A DNA stretch of 64,000 nucleotides, from positions 55,822 through 119,821 of the forward strand of contig NZ_FXXN01000014.1 of the NCBI RefSeq assembly GCF_900184795.1, written 5' to 3'. This stretch comes from Magnetospirillum sp. 15-1 (lineage in GTDB: Bacteria; Pseudomonadota; Alphaproteobacteria; Rhodospirillales; Magnetospirillaceae). A model generated the notes under the pieces. It was not told where the DNA came from and made no database searches. It saw only the letters and a program-made list of their open reading frames with translations. A program made the position numbers and the translations under genes. The first letter of the stretch is position 1. Every line of letters begins with the position of its first letter. Shown here one piece after another: positions 19,079 through 26,509 of the stretch.

Positions 19079-19501
19079 ATGAAGACCCTTGCCGCCGTCC
19101 TGTTCGCCTTCCTCGCCGCCCTGCCCGCCTTCGCCGCCGAGCGCGAGGTGACCATGTGGAAGTCGCCCACCTGCGGCTGCTGCGAAGGCTGGGCCGAACA
19201 CATGCGCCAGTCCGGCTATACGGTGAAATCCATCGACGTGGACGACATCGACCGGATCAAGCAGACCCACGGCATCCCAGGCCCCCTGCAGTCCTGCCAC
19301 ACCGCCAGGGTGGACGGCTACCTGCTGGAAGGCCACGTCCCCGCCCAGGCGGTCGACCGCCTGCTGAAGGACAAGCCCAAGGTGCGGGGCATCGCCTCGC
19401 CCGGCATGCCCATGGGTTCGCCCGGTATGGGTGGGCCGAAGGAGGAAAACGTCGTCCGCACCTTCGGCCCCGAAGGCTCGCAGGTGTTCGGGCGTTACTG
19501 A
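19079..19501 (+). CDS. DUF411 metal-binding exported protein
   Basis: A 140-residue periplasmic protein with a signal peptide (1-20) and a DUF411 domain: MWKSPTCGCCEGWAEHM near 26-42 with the CGCC metal site, and GIPGPLQSCHTARVDGY near 65-81 with a further conserved Cys-His. DUF411 proteins are common in copper and silver resistance clusters. A Met/Gly-rich tail (PGMPMGSPGMGGP) could bind Cu(I). ATG 19079 is preferred over ATG 19073 because the AGGAGGG at 19064-19070 is then 8 nt away. Its presence favours Cu/Ag as the pump substrate. Confidence 0.8.
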   Translation: MKTLAAVLFAFLAALPAFAAEREVTMWKSPTCGCCEGWAEHMRQSGYTVKSIDVDDIDRIKQTHGIPGPLQSCHTARVDGYLLEGHVPAQAVDRLLKDKPKVRGIASPGMPMGSPGMGGPKEENVVRTFGPEGSQVFGRY

Positions 19502-19526
19502 CGCGGCAAAACGGACATCAGTGGCG

Positions 19527-20306
19527 TCATGCTCGGGATTCCAGCATCGGAGTCTCGTCGTGGCGCAGGGTCAGCACTTCGACGCCACTCCTCGTGACCG
19601 CGACCGTATGCTCGAATTGGGCGGAGAGCTTCCGGTCGTTGGTCACCACCGTCCATCCGTCGCTCTCGGTCGAGACCTTGCGGGTACCCTGGTTCACCAT
19701 CGGCTCGACGGTGAAGACCATGCCCTCGCACAGCTTCAGGCCCGTTCCCGGCCGCCCGAAATTGAGCACCTGCGGTTCCTCGTGCATCTCGCGGCCGATG
19801 CCATGCCCGCAATATTCCCGCACCACCGAATAGCCGTTCCTTTTGGCATGCCGTTCTATCGCGAAGCCGATGTCCCCCAGATGCGCTCCGGGCCGCACCT
19901 GCTTTATGCCTTTCCACATCGCCTCCTGGGCAACCCGCACGAGCCGCCTCGCGGCCATCGGGGCATTGCCGATCAGGTAGGTCTTGCTCGAGTCCGCGAT
20001 GAAGCCGTTCTTTTCAAGCGTGATGTCGAGGTTGATGATGTCGCCGTCACGGATGATCTCGCCCGGATCGGGCACGCCGTGGCAGACGACGTGATTGATC
20101 GAGCAGTTCAGAACGTATTTGAAGCCATACTGCCCCTTGCTCGCCGGATGCGCGGCAAGGTCCACGGTGATGAAGCGGTCGACCAGATCGTTGACCTGCA
20201 ATGTCGACATGCCGGCAAGTTCCTGCCCGTCCAGCATCTCGAAGACGGAGGCCAGCATCTTGCCTGATACGCGCATGAGCGCCAGTTCGTCCGGGGTCTT
20301 CACCAT
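19527..20306 (-). CDS. map: Type I methionine aminopeptidase, antitoxin-linked
   Basis: A 259-residue dinuclear metalloprotease that removes N-terminal Met. All five metal ligands can be seen: two Asp in NLDITLEKNGFIADSS (near 93-108), His in CGHGIGREM (near 171), Glu in FTVEPM (near 204) and Glu in QFEHTVAV (near 235). It is the second gene of a two-gene unit, starting 1 nt after the ParD-like antitoxin stop. A map copy in this setting is likely an accessory paralogue, not the housekeeping one, but the rest of the genome is not visible. Its codon use appears less GC-rich than its neighbours. Confidence 0.9.
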   Translation of the reverse strand: MVKTPDELALMRVSGKMLASVFEMLDGQELAGMSTLQVNDLVDRFITVDLAAHPASKGQYGFKYVLNCSINHVVCHGVPDPGEIIRDGDIINLDITLEKNGFIADSSKTYLIGNAPMAARRLVRVAQEAMWKGIKQVRPGAHLGDIGFAIERHAKRNGYSVVREYCGHGIGREMHEEPQVLNFGRPGTGLKLCEGMVFTVEPMVNQGTRKVSTESDGWTVVTNDRKLSAQFEHTVAVTRSGVEVLTLRHDETPMLESRA

Positions 20307-20307
20307 G

Positions 20308-20514
20308 TCAGGCGACCGCCAAGTCCCCCAGACTCACATGCGCCATCGCGAACTGCATCTTCACGATGTCGTTGAAGGACAGGGTCGGATTGGCTTCAGC
20401 CAGCATGCCGATCTTCATCCAGAACTCGGCCTGCGCATTGATGGACCGGCACATCACCGTGCTGGCCCGACGGACTTCCTCATGCAGGTCGTCGTCGATT
20501 TTTACGATGCCCAT
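20308..20514 (-). CDS. ParD-like antitoxin
   Basis: A 68-residue protein of the ParD-like antitoxin family. The N-terminus (MGIVKIDDDLHEEVRRAS) looks like a ribbon-helix-helix DNA-binding segment, followed by a short helical part (SINAQAEFWMKIGMLAEANP). There is no ParE toxin next to it; the adjacent gene is methionine aminopeptidase. It probably autoregulates the pair through the operator-like sequence upstream. The start codon lies in the second of two perfect 26-bp tandem copies, so the ribosome binding site and start are duplicated. Confidence 0.7.
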   Translation of the reverse strand: MGIVKIDDDLHEEVRRASTVMCRSINAQAEFWMKIGMLAEANPTLSFNDIVKMQFAMAHVSLGDLAVA

Positions 20515-20554
20515 GGATGTCTCTTAAATACGATGCCCATGGATGTCTCTTAAA
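20503..20554. repeat. Perfect 26-bp tandem duplication over antitoxin start
   Basis: Two identical head-to-tail copies (20503-20528 and 20529-20554) each contain the ATG, the first four codons and the leader of the ParD-like gene. The period is not a multiple of three. The upstream ATG (20540, minus strand) therefore opens a 12-codon reading frame that stops at 20502 in another frame, overlapping the true start at 20514. Confidence 0.9.
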
Positions 20555-20559
20555 GTTGA

Positions 20560-20600
20560 CGAACACATGAAATGTATATGATTCGTATGTTCGCGGTCAA
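20560..20600 (-). promoter_or_regulatory. Promoter with overlapping operator for ParD-like/map pair
   Basis: On the minus strand, TTGACC (20600-20595) and TATACA (20578-20573) are separated by 16 bp. A CGAACA/TGTTCG inverted pair (20560-20565 and 20588-20593) brackets the -10 hexamer, and the region is AT-rich. This fits an autorepressed toxin-antitoxin-like promoter. Confidence 0.5.
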
Positions 20601-20639
20601 CCGAATGCCGTAAAGCCGTCGCGAACCTGCCGCCACGGC

Positions 20640-21947
20640 CTACTCCGCCTCTTTCCGCAAATCCCGGACCCGCACCGCCTTGCCCTGCGAACGCGGCAGT
20701 TCGCCGGGCAGGCGGACGAGCACCTCCGAGGAGATGCCCACCAGGGATTTCAGGTGATGGCGGACCTGACGGGCCAGATGGGCGCGGTCGTCCTCGTCCC
20801 GGCTGTCCTCGGCCTCCACCTCCACGGTCAGGTGGTCGAGAGAGCCCTGGCGGGTCAGCGTCAGCAGGTAGTGGGGCGCCACGCCGGGGAAGCCGACCAG
20901 GGCCGCCTCGATCTGGCTGGGATAGACGTTGACGCCGCGGATGATCATCATGTCGTCGTTGCGTCCGGTGACGCGCAGGATGCGCACATGGGTGCGGCCG
21001 CAGGCGCAGGGCTCGTCGGTCAGCCGGGTGATGTCGCGGGTGCGGTAGCGCACCATGGGCAGGGCCTGCTTGGACAGCGTGGTGATGACCAGTTCGCCCT
21101 CCGCCCCCATGGGCAGCGGCTCCAGCGTCTCGGGATCGACTACCTCGAACAGGAAATGGTCTTCCCAGCCGTGCAGCCCCACCCGGTGCTCGCATTCGAT
21201 GGCGACACCCGGCCCCATGATCTCGGACAGGCCGTACATATCGCAGGCCTTGATGCCGAGACGGCGGTCGAGCTCGGCCCGCATGGTCTCGCTCCACGGT
21301 TCGGCGCCGAACACGCCGATCGCCAGCGGGGCTTCGATCAGGCTGACGCCCATCTGCTCGGCCACCTCGGCGATATTCAGCGCATAGGAGGGCGTAGCCG
21401 CCAGGGCGCGCGCCCCGAAATCCATGATCAGGCCGATCTGCTTTTCCGTATTGCCGCCCGACATGGGCACCACCGAGCATTTCAGCCGCTCGGCCCCGTA
21501 ATGGAAGCCCAGCCCGCCGGTGAACAGGCCGTAGCCATAGGCATTGTGCACCACGTCGCCGGGGCGCACTCCGGTGGCGGCCAGCGAACGGGCCATCAGC
21601 CCGGCCCAGGTATCCAGGTCTGCCTCGGTATAACCCACCACGGTGGGGCGGCCGGTAGTGCCGGAACTGGCGTGGATGCGCACCACCCGCTCTCTCGGCA
21701 CGGCGAACAGGCCGAAGGGGTAGTTGTCGCGCAAATCGGCCTTCACCGTGAAGGGGAAGCGGGCCAGATCCTCGAGGTGCCGCAAATCGTCGGGCTTGAC
21801 CCCGGCGGCGTCGAAGGCGGCGCGGTAATGGGGAACGTTGGCGTAAGCATGGGCCAGCAGGCCCCGCAGCCGCTCCAGCTGCAGCCGGGCCAAAGCCGGG
21901 CGGTCCAGCCGCTCCGCCTCGGGCGCGTACATGAAGGTTCCGCTCAT
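20640..21947 (-). CDS. paaK: Phenylacetate-CoA ligase
   Basis: A 435-residue AMP-forming ligase that activates phenylacetate to phenylacetyl-CoA. The P-loop ASSGTTGRPTVVGYT is near 93, the motif DMYGLSEIMGPG near 227 and the RGVNVYPSQIE C-terminal hinge near 328. The length and order match PaaK. The ATG at 21947 is chosen because GGAGGGGGG lies just upstream; an in-frame ATG at 21995 would add residues with no domain character. It lies 5 kb from PadBCD-like genes, so the product could feed anaerobic alpha-oxidation. No aerobic paaABCDE genes are present. Confidence 0.92.
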   Translation of the reverse strand: MSGTFMYAPEAERLDRPALARLQLERLRGLLAHAYANVPHYRAAFDAAGVKPDDLRHLEDLARFPFTVKADLRDNYPFGLFAVPRERVVRIHASSGTTGRPTVVGYTEADLDTWAGLMARSLAATGVRPGDVVHNAYGYGLFTGGLGFHYGAERLKCSVVPMSGGNTEKQIGLIMDFGARALAATPSYALNIAEVAEQMGVSLIEAPLAIGVFGAEPWSETMRAELDRRLGIKACDMYGLSEIMGPGVAIECEHRVGLHGWEDHFLFEVVDPETLEPLPMGAEGELVITTLSKQALPMVRYRTRDITRLTDEPCACGRTHVRILRVTGRNDDMMIIRGVNVYPSQIEAALVGFPGVAPHYLLTLTRQGSLDHLTVEVEAEDSRDEDDRAHLARQVRHHLKSLVGISSEVLVRLPGELPRSQGKAVRVRDLRKEAE

Positions 21948-22022
21948 ACCGATCCCCCCTCCATAGGTCGAGGCGGGTTTATCGCCCGTGGCCAAGCCGT
22001 TCGCAAGGGTTTCGACCGGACG

Positions 22023-24674
22023 TCACTCCAGTTCCAGCACCATCTCGACCACGTCGGGGTCGTCCGAGCGCTGCTTCTTGAAACCGGCCTTGGCGGCCAG
22101 ACGGATCATGGCATCGTTCTCGATCATGATCTGGGCATAGATCGCCCGGGTCTTGCGCGCGCGCTGATAGCGGACGATCTTGTCCATCAGAATGCTGCCC
22201 AGCCCGGTGCCCTTGACGTCCGAGCGCACCAGCGCCGCCAGTTCGGCCCGCTGGTTGTCGGGATCGGTGACGGTGCGCACCACGCCCAGGGTCTCGGGCT
22301 GTCCGTCCTTGTTGGCCCTGGTGGCGATGAAGGCCATCTCGCGCTCGTAGTCGATCTGGGTGAGTCGCGCCATCTGGTTATGATGGATCTGCCGCACCTG
22401 ACCGAAGAAGCGCAGCCGCAGGTCCTGGGGCGTCATGCGGCTCATCATCTCGGAATGGGCGACGGTATCCTCGGGCCGGATGGGCCTGAGCGTGACGGTG
22501 GAGCCGTCATGCAGCCTGGCCGTCTCTTCCAGCTCGGCGGGATAGGGCAGGATGGAGAAGTGGCGAAGGTCGGTATCCTCCCACGGCGCCACCCGGATAC
22601 GGGCATCCACCGCCAGGGCGCCGTGCTCGTCGGCGAACAGCGGGTTGATGTCGCAGGCGACGATCTCGGGATTGTCGGCCAGCATGCGCGACACGCGGAC
22701 CAGCACCTCGGCCACCGCGTCCAGGTCGACGGCCGGGCGCCGGCCGTGGGATTGCAGCAGGCGCGATACCCTGGTCCGCCCGACCATGCCGCGCGCCAGC
22801 GGCAGGTTGACGGGGGGCAGGCCCACCGTGTGGTCGCGGATCACCTCCACGGCCCGGCCGCCCTCGCCGAACACCAGCACCGGGCCGAACAGCGGGTCGC
22901 AGGCCACGCCGACGATCAGTTGCCGCGCATTGGGGCGAAAGGCCATGCGCTGGACGGTGAAGCCGTCGACGCGGATTTCCGGCCGGCTCTCCTCGACGCG
23001 GCGCAGGATGCCCTCGGCCGCCGAGCGCACCGCGCTGGCGTCTTCCAGATTGAGCGCCACGCCGCCCACGTCCCATTTGCGGGCCACGTCGGGCGAGGCG
23101 ATGGTCAGAGCCACCGGATAGCCGACCGCGTCGGCGGCGGCGGCGGCACCCTCGACATCGGCGGCCAGACGGGTGTCCTGGGTCCGGATACCATAGGCCG
23201 ACAGCAGGGCCTTGGCGTCGGGCTCGGAGAGATTGCCGCCGGGCTGGTTGAGGCCGCGCCCGACGATCAGCCGGGCCGTGCCCTTGGCGGCGGCAAAGCC
23301 GCCAAGCTGCGAGGGCGGCGTCTCCATCAGCATGTCCTGGTTGCGCTGATAGTTGACCAGATGGCGGAAGGCACGGACCGCCCTGCCGGGCGTGTCGTAG
23401 GTGGGCAGCGCGGCTTCCGCGAACAGCTTGCGGGCCGGGGCGGCGGCTTCCTCGCCCACCCACGAGGTCAGCACCGCGCCGCCATGGCGCCTCTGCACGT
23501 CGATCACCGCCTGGGCGGCCTCCAGCCCGTCGGCCATGGCGTTGGGGGCATGGACCACCAGGGAGGCATCCACCTCCTCGGCCTCGATCAGCACGCGGAG
23601 CATGTCGGCATAGCGCTTGCCGCCGGCATCCACGCCCAAATCGACCGGATTGGCCGCCTTCCAGCCGCGCGGCATCAGGGCGGTGAGCTTGCGCAGGGTT
23701 TCATCGGACAATTGGGCCATCTGGCCGCCGCCGGGCCCGCCCATCTCGGCCAGGGCCATCATGGCGGTGCCGCCGCCATTGGACAGCACGGCGAGGCGGG
23801 CGCCCTTCATGGGCTTGGCGCGGGCCAGGGTCTCCACCGCGCCGAACAGCTCGTCGATGTCGTGCACGCGCAGCGCGCCGGCCCGGCGAATGGCGGCGTC
23901 GAAGGCGTCCTCGGGCCGCGCCAGGGATTCGGCCAGGAACGGTCCGATGGGATGGTCCTCGGCCTCGGGCACGGCGCGGACCAGCAGCACCGGCTTGTTG
24001 CGGGCGGCGGCACGCGCGGCGGGGATGAAGTTGCGCCGCGCCCCGATGGATTCGATGTAGAGCAGGATGGCCCGCGTCTGGTCGTCATTGGCCAGATAGT
24101 CCATCACGTCGGCGAAATCGATGTCGTGGGCATCGCCCAGGCTGATGAAGTGGGAAAAGCCGATGCCGCGCGGCCTGGCCCAGTCCAGCACGGCGGTGGA
24201 CAGCGCCCCCGACTGCGAGACGAAGGCCACCTTGCCCGGAAGCGCGGGGACATGGGAGAAACTGGCGTCCAGCCGGATGCGCGGCACCAGCACGCCCAGC
24301 GCCCCGGCCCCCAGGATGCGCAGGCCCCAGGGCCGCGCCGCCGCCAGCATGGCGTCCTTGTCCACGTCGCCGGCGATGACCACGGCGGCCTTGGTGCCGC
24401 GTCGCCCCAGGGCGTCCAGCAGCTTGGGCACCGTATCGCCCGGCGTGCACAGCACCGCCAGATCAGGCGTCAGCGGCATGGTCTCCACGTCGCGATAGGC
24501 CAGCACGCCGGCCACGGCACGATGGCTGGGATGGACCGGCATGATGGGGCCCTTGAACCCGGCGGCCAGCAGGTTGCGCATCACCACGGCACCCGCCGAA
24601 CGCGGCCGGTCCGAGGCCCCGATCACCGCCACCGAAGTGGGCTCGAACAGGAAGGAAAGGTTGTGAATGCTCAT
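22023..24674 (-). CDS. ADP-forming acyl-CoA synthetase / GNAT acetyltransferase fusion
   Basis: An 883-residue multidomain protein: CoA-binding Rossmann domain (about 5-100, FLFEPTSVAVIGASDRPRS), succinyl-CoA-ligase-like domains (to about 440), ATP-grasp (about 470-690) and a C-terminal GNAT domain (about 715-883, AALVRSDVKGTGLGSILMD). Such fusions either make acyl-CoA with ATP or acetylate lysines of acyl-CoA synthetases, as Pat does. Its position next to paaK makes control of the ligase a reasonable idea, but this is inference. The ATG at 24674 begins MSIHNLSFLF, a typical start; its ribosome binding site is weak. Confidence 0.85.
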   Translation of the reverse strand: MSIHNLSFLFEPTSVAVIGASDRPRSAGAVVMRNLLAAGFKGPIMPVHPSHRAVAGVLAYRDVETMPLTPDLAVLCTPGDTVPKLLDALGRRGTKAAVVIAGDVDKDAMLAAARPWGLRILGAGALGVLVPRIRLDASFSHVPALPGKVAFVSQSGALSTAVLDWARPRGIGFSHFISLGDAHDIDFADVMDYLANDDQTRAILLYIESIGARRNFIPAARAAARNKPVLLVRAVPEAEDHPIGPFLAESLARPEDAFDAAIRRAGALRVHDIDELFGAVETLARAKPMKGARLAVLSNGGGTAMMALAEMGGPGGGQMAQLSDETLRKLTALMPRGWKAANPVDLGVDAGGKRYADMLRVLIEAEEVDASLVVHAPNAMADGLEAAQAVIDVQRRHGGAVLTSWVGEEAAAPARKLFAEAALPTYDTPGRAVRAFRHLVNYQRNQDMLMETPPSQLGGFAAAKGTARLIVGRGLNQPGGNLSEPDAKALLSAYGIRTQDTRLAADVEGAAAAADAVGYPVALTIASPDVARKWDVGGVALNLEDASAVRSAAEGILRRVEESRPEIRVDGFTVQRMAFRPNARQLIVGVACDPLFGPVLVFGEGGRAVEVIRDHTVGLPPVNLPLARGMVGRTRVSRLLQSHGRRPAVDLDAVAEVLVRVSRMLADNPEIVACDINPLFADEHGALAVDARIRVAPWEDTDLRHFSILPYPAELEETARLHDGSTVTLRPIRPEDTVAHSEMMSRMTPQDLRLRFFGQVRQIHHNQMARLTQIDYEREMAFIATRANKDGQPETLGVVRTVTDPDNQRAELAALVRSDVKGTGLGSILMDKIVRYQRARKTRAIYAQIMIENDAMIRLAAKAGFKKQRSDDPDVVEMVLELE

Positions 24675-24875
24675 GGGAGTCGAGTTTCTGCCGCACTGCG
24701 GAAATTGCAAGCCTCCTTTTGCCGCCATCACGGATGGAACCGACACGCCTGCGGGATGACGGCGAAAGATCGGGGGAGTCGAATCCGGGATTTTTCTCCT
24801 CCCTTCCCGCCGGAGCGGCCTTGGTCTATGGTGCGCCGCTTAAGGGGTTCGCCGTAGATTCGGGATTGTGTCCAG

Positions 24876-25715
24876 ATGCTGAGAATGGCCGTTGCCGCAT
24901 TCCTCCTCTCCCTCGCCTGCGCCGCGCCGGTCCTGGCCGCCGACGAAGGCCCCGCTCCCGCCCCCCTGGTCCAGCCCCTGCCGTCCGCTCCCCCGTCTCC
25001 CGCCGAGGAAACCCCCGGCTTCCAGGCGGTGCGCCCCCTGCCCGGCGCCGAGGTCCCCGCTCCGGTAGCGGCTCCGGTGACAGTTCCGGTGACGCCCCCC
25101 GCTCCGGCTCTAGCCCCGGCCGTACCGGTGATGGCCCCGCCGCCTCCCCCGCCGCCGCCTCCCGTGGCGACGCCGGCGACCGAGTCCGGCCTGCTGCCCC
25201 TGCTGGCCCAGAGCGGGGTGGCGGCACTGATGATCGCCCTCGGCGCCCTGGTGGCCGGACTGGTGGGTATCGCCACCGCCAATGCCGGGCGGCGCCGCGA
25301 CGAGGCCAACCGCCGCAAGTCGGCCGCCGCCACACTGGTGATCGAGCTGGAAGCCCGCATCCAGGCCTTCGAGGCGGTGCCGGTCCCGCCCAATGCCGAG
25401 GCCGGCGTGTCCTTCGTCTCCGCCGTCGTCGCCCTGGCCGACCTGGATTACGGCTGGCGGGCGGTGCAAGGCGCCCTCTATCTGCTGCCTGAACGTCTGG
25501 CCGGCCATCTGGCGGTGCATTACGCCGCCGTCCACCACGTGGCCAAGTTCATCAAGGGCCAGTCCTTCGCCGCCGGCCTGCGCATGCTGCAGGCCAACCG
25601 GATCGGCGGTCATCCCTGCCCCGATGCCGGCACCATGCGCGAGGCCCATGTGGAACTGGCCGCCGCGTTCCGTGGCCTCGATAAAATCGTCATGGGTCTG
25701 AAGTCGACGTCCTGA
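24876..25715 (+). CDS. Hypothetical Pro-rich membrane-anchored protein
   Basis: A 279-residue protein. A signal peptide (1-21) leads to a low-complexity Pro/Ala/Val region (25-105, including nine consecutive Pro) and a TM helix (about 115-136, VAALMIALGALVAGLVGIATA). A basic stop-transfer (GRRRDEANRRK) and a helical cytoplasmic domain of about 130 residues follow. I do not recognise the C-terminal domain (LVIELEARIQAFEAVP, GHLAVHYAAVHHVAKFIKG). It stands alone, divergent from the acyl-CoA synthetase/GNAT gene. Confidence 0.6.
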   Translation: MLRMAVAAFLLSLACAAPVLAADEGPAPAPLVQPLPSAPPSPAEETPGFQAVRPLPGAEVPAPVAAPVTVPVTPPAPALAPAVPVMAPPPPPPPPPVATPATESGLLPLLAQSGVAALMIALGALVAGLVGIATANAGRRRDEANRRKSAAATLVIELEARIQAFEAVPVPPNAEAGVSFVSAVVALADLDYGWRAVQGALYLLPERLAGHLAVHYAAVHHVAKFIKGQSFAAGLRMLQANRIGGHPCPDAGTMREAHVELAAAFRGLDKIVMGLKSTS

Positions 25716-25782
25716 CGCAAGCCGATCGCCAAACGGGATCGGCGCCCCGATCAAAATAAGTAAACCAGTACCGGAATACATA

Positions 25783-25826
25783 AATGACCCCCCGCCGGAA
25801 GAACTCTCTTCCGGCGGCCAGTCATT
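25783..25826. promoter_or_regulatory. Long perfect hairpin
   Basis: An 11-bp perfect stem (25792-25802 with 25807-25817) has a 4-nt ACTC loop. It is extended by a second 6-bp stem AATGAC/GTCATT (25783-25788, 25821-25826) across a small internal loop. There is no T tract on either side, so it is not a classical terminator of the upstream gene. It may be an RNA structure, a transcription pause or a protein site. Confidence 0.6.
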
Positions 25827-26008
25827 CACGCCCGAACATTACCTGGACAAAAGTGATGCGTTCCCGATTCAAGTGGCGTCACTCTTGTTGTGCGATGCAC
25901 CAAGATCGGGCTTGGCATATGGAGAGCCGCTCAAGAATTTTGTGGTTATTTCAAGGATATTGCTGCTGCGCAGCACCCCATGGCCACCCCTTATATGATA
26001 CAAAACTT

Positions 26009-26038
26009 TTGACACAAACGGCATAGATGTAATATAAC
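26009..26038 (+). promoter_or_regulatory. Sigma70-type promoter of the thioesterase-PadBCD operon
   Basis: TTGACA (26009-26014) and TATAAC (26033-26038) with an 18-bp spacer, 60 bp before the first ATG. This is the best promoter match seen in the window. No clear FNR box was found beside it. Confidence 0.6.
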
Positions 26039-26098
26039 TGAGGAAATCAAGGGGCGCCGAAACAGGCCGTCCCGCCATCCATCCGGGAGGATTTCCTT

Positions 26099-26509
26099 AT
26101 GAAGAGCTCGCTGGTCGCCGGTCTGACCGCCACCCGCCGTTATGAGGTCGACAAGGGCCGCACCATCGGCTTCATGGGCGACGAGGCGCGGGTCTACAAC
26201 ACCCCGGCGCTGATCTACGACATGGAGGTCACGGCCCGCGACCTGCTGCTCGAGCATTCCGATGCAGGCGAGGATTCGGTGGGCACCCGCGTCGAGGTCG
26301 ACCATCTGGCCCCGACCCTGCTGGGCCAGTGGGTCGAGATCACCGTGACCATCGAAGAGGTCAAGGGACCGGGCGTGACCTTCTCGTTCACCGCCAAGGA
26401 CTCGCTCGACAACATCGGCAAGGGCGTGCACAAGCGCTTCGTGGTCGGCGTGGAGCAGACCAAGGCCCGCCTGCTGGCGAAGGCCGAAAAGGCCAAGAGC
26501 GCATCATGA
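26099..26509 (+). CDS. FlK-like acyl-CoA thioesterase
   Basis: A 136-residue hot-dog thioesterase resembling fluoroacetyl-CoA thioesterase FlK. The likely catalytic residues line up as Thr35 (YNTPALIYDME), Glu43 and His69 (VGTRVEVDHLAPT). It opens the operon, with GGGAGG 9 bp before the ATG, and its stop overlaps the PadB start (ATGA). In this setting it may hydrolyse phenylglyoxylyl-CoA, the product of phenylacetyl-CoA oxidation, or relieve CoA trapping. That role is inferred from position only. Confidence 0.75.
   Translation: MKSSLVAGLTATRRYEVDKGRTIGFMGDEARVYNTPALIYDMEVTARDLLLEHSDAGEDSVGTRVEVDHLAPTLLGQWVEITVTIEEVKGPGVTFSFTAKDSLDNIGKGVHKRFVVGVEQTKARLLAKAEKAKSAS

Larger units (their letters stand above)
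25716..26098. other. 383-bp AT-rich intergenic region before the phenylacetyl-CoA cluster
   Basis: No convincing gene is seen. It holds a small inverted repeat GCCGATC/GATCGGC (25721-25727, 25737-25743), the long hairpin at 25783-25826, an AT-rich stretch (25920-26040) that stands out from the GC-rich surroundings, and the promoter at 26009-26038. Short open frames here lack ribosome binding sites. A regulated promoter region is the simplest reading. Confidence 0.6.

Noticed and set aside
20754-24857. A 1367-codon open frame on the plus strand
   Set aside because: It is antisense to paaK and the synthetase/GNAT fusion, both with clear motifs. Its composition (Gly/His/Gln/Arg-rich) is typical of a high-GC antisense shadow.
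25784-26026. Short frames in the AT-rich gap before the thioesterase
   Set aside because: No ribosome binding site, no motif; they overlap the hairpin and the promoter.
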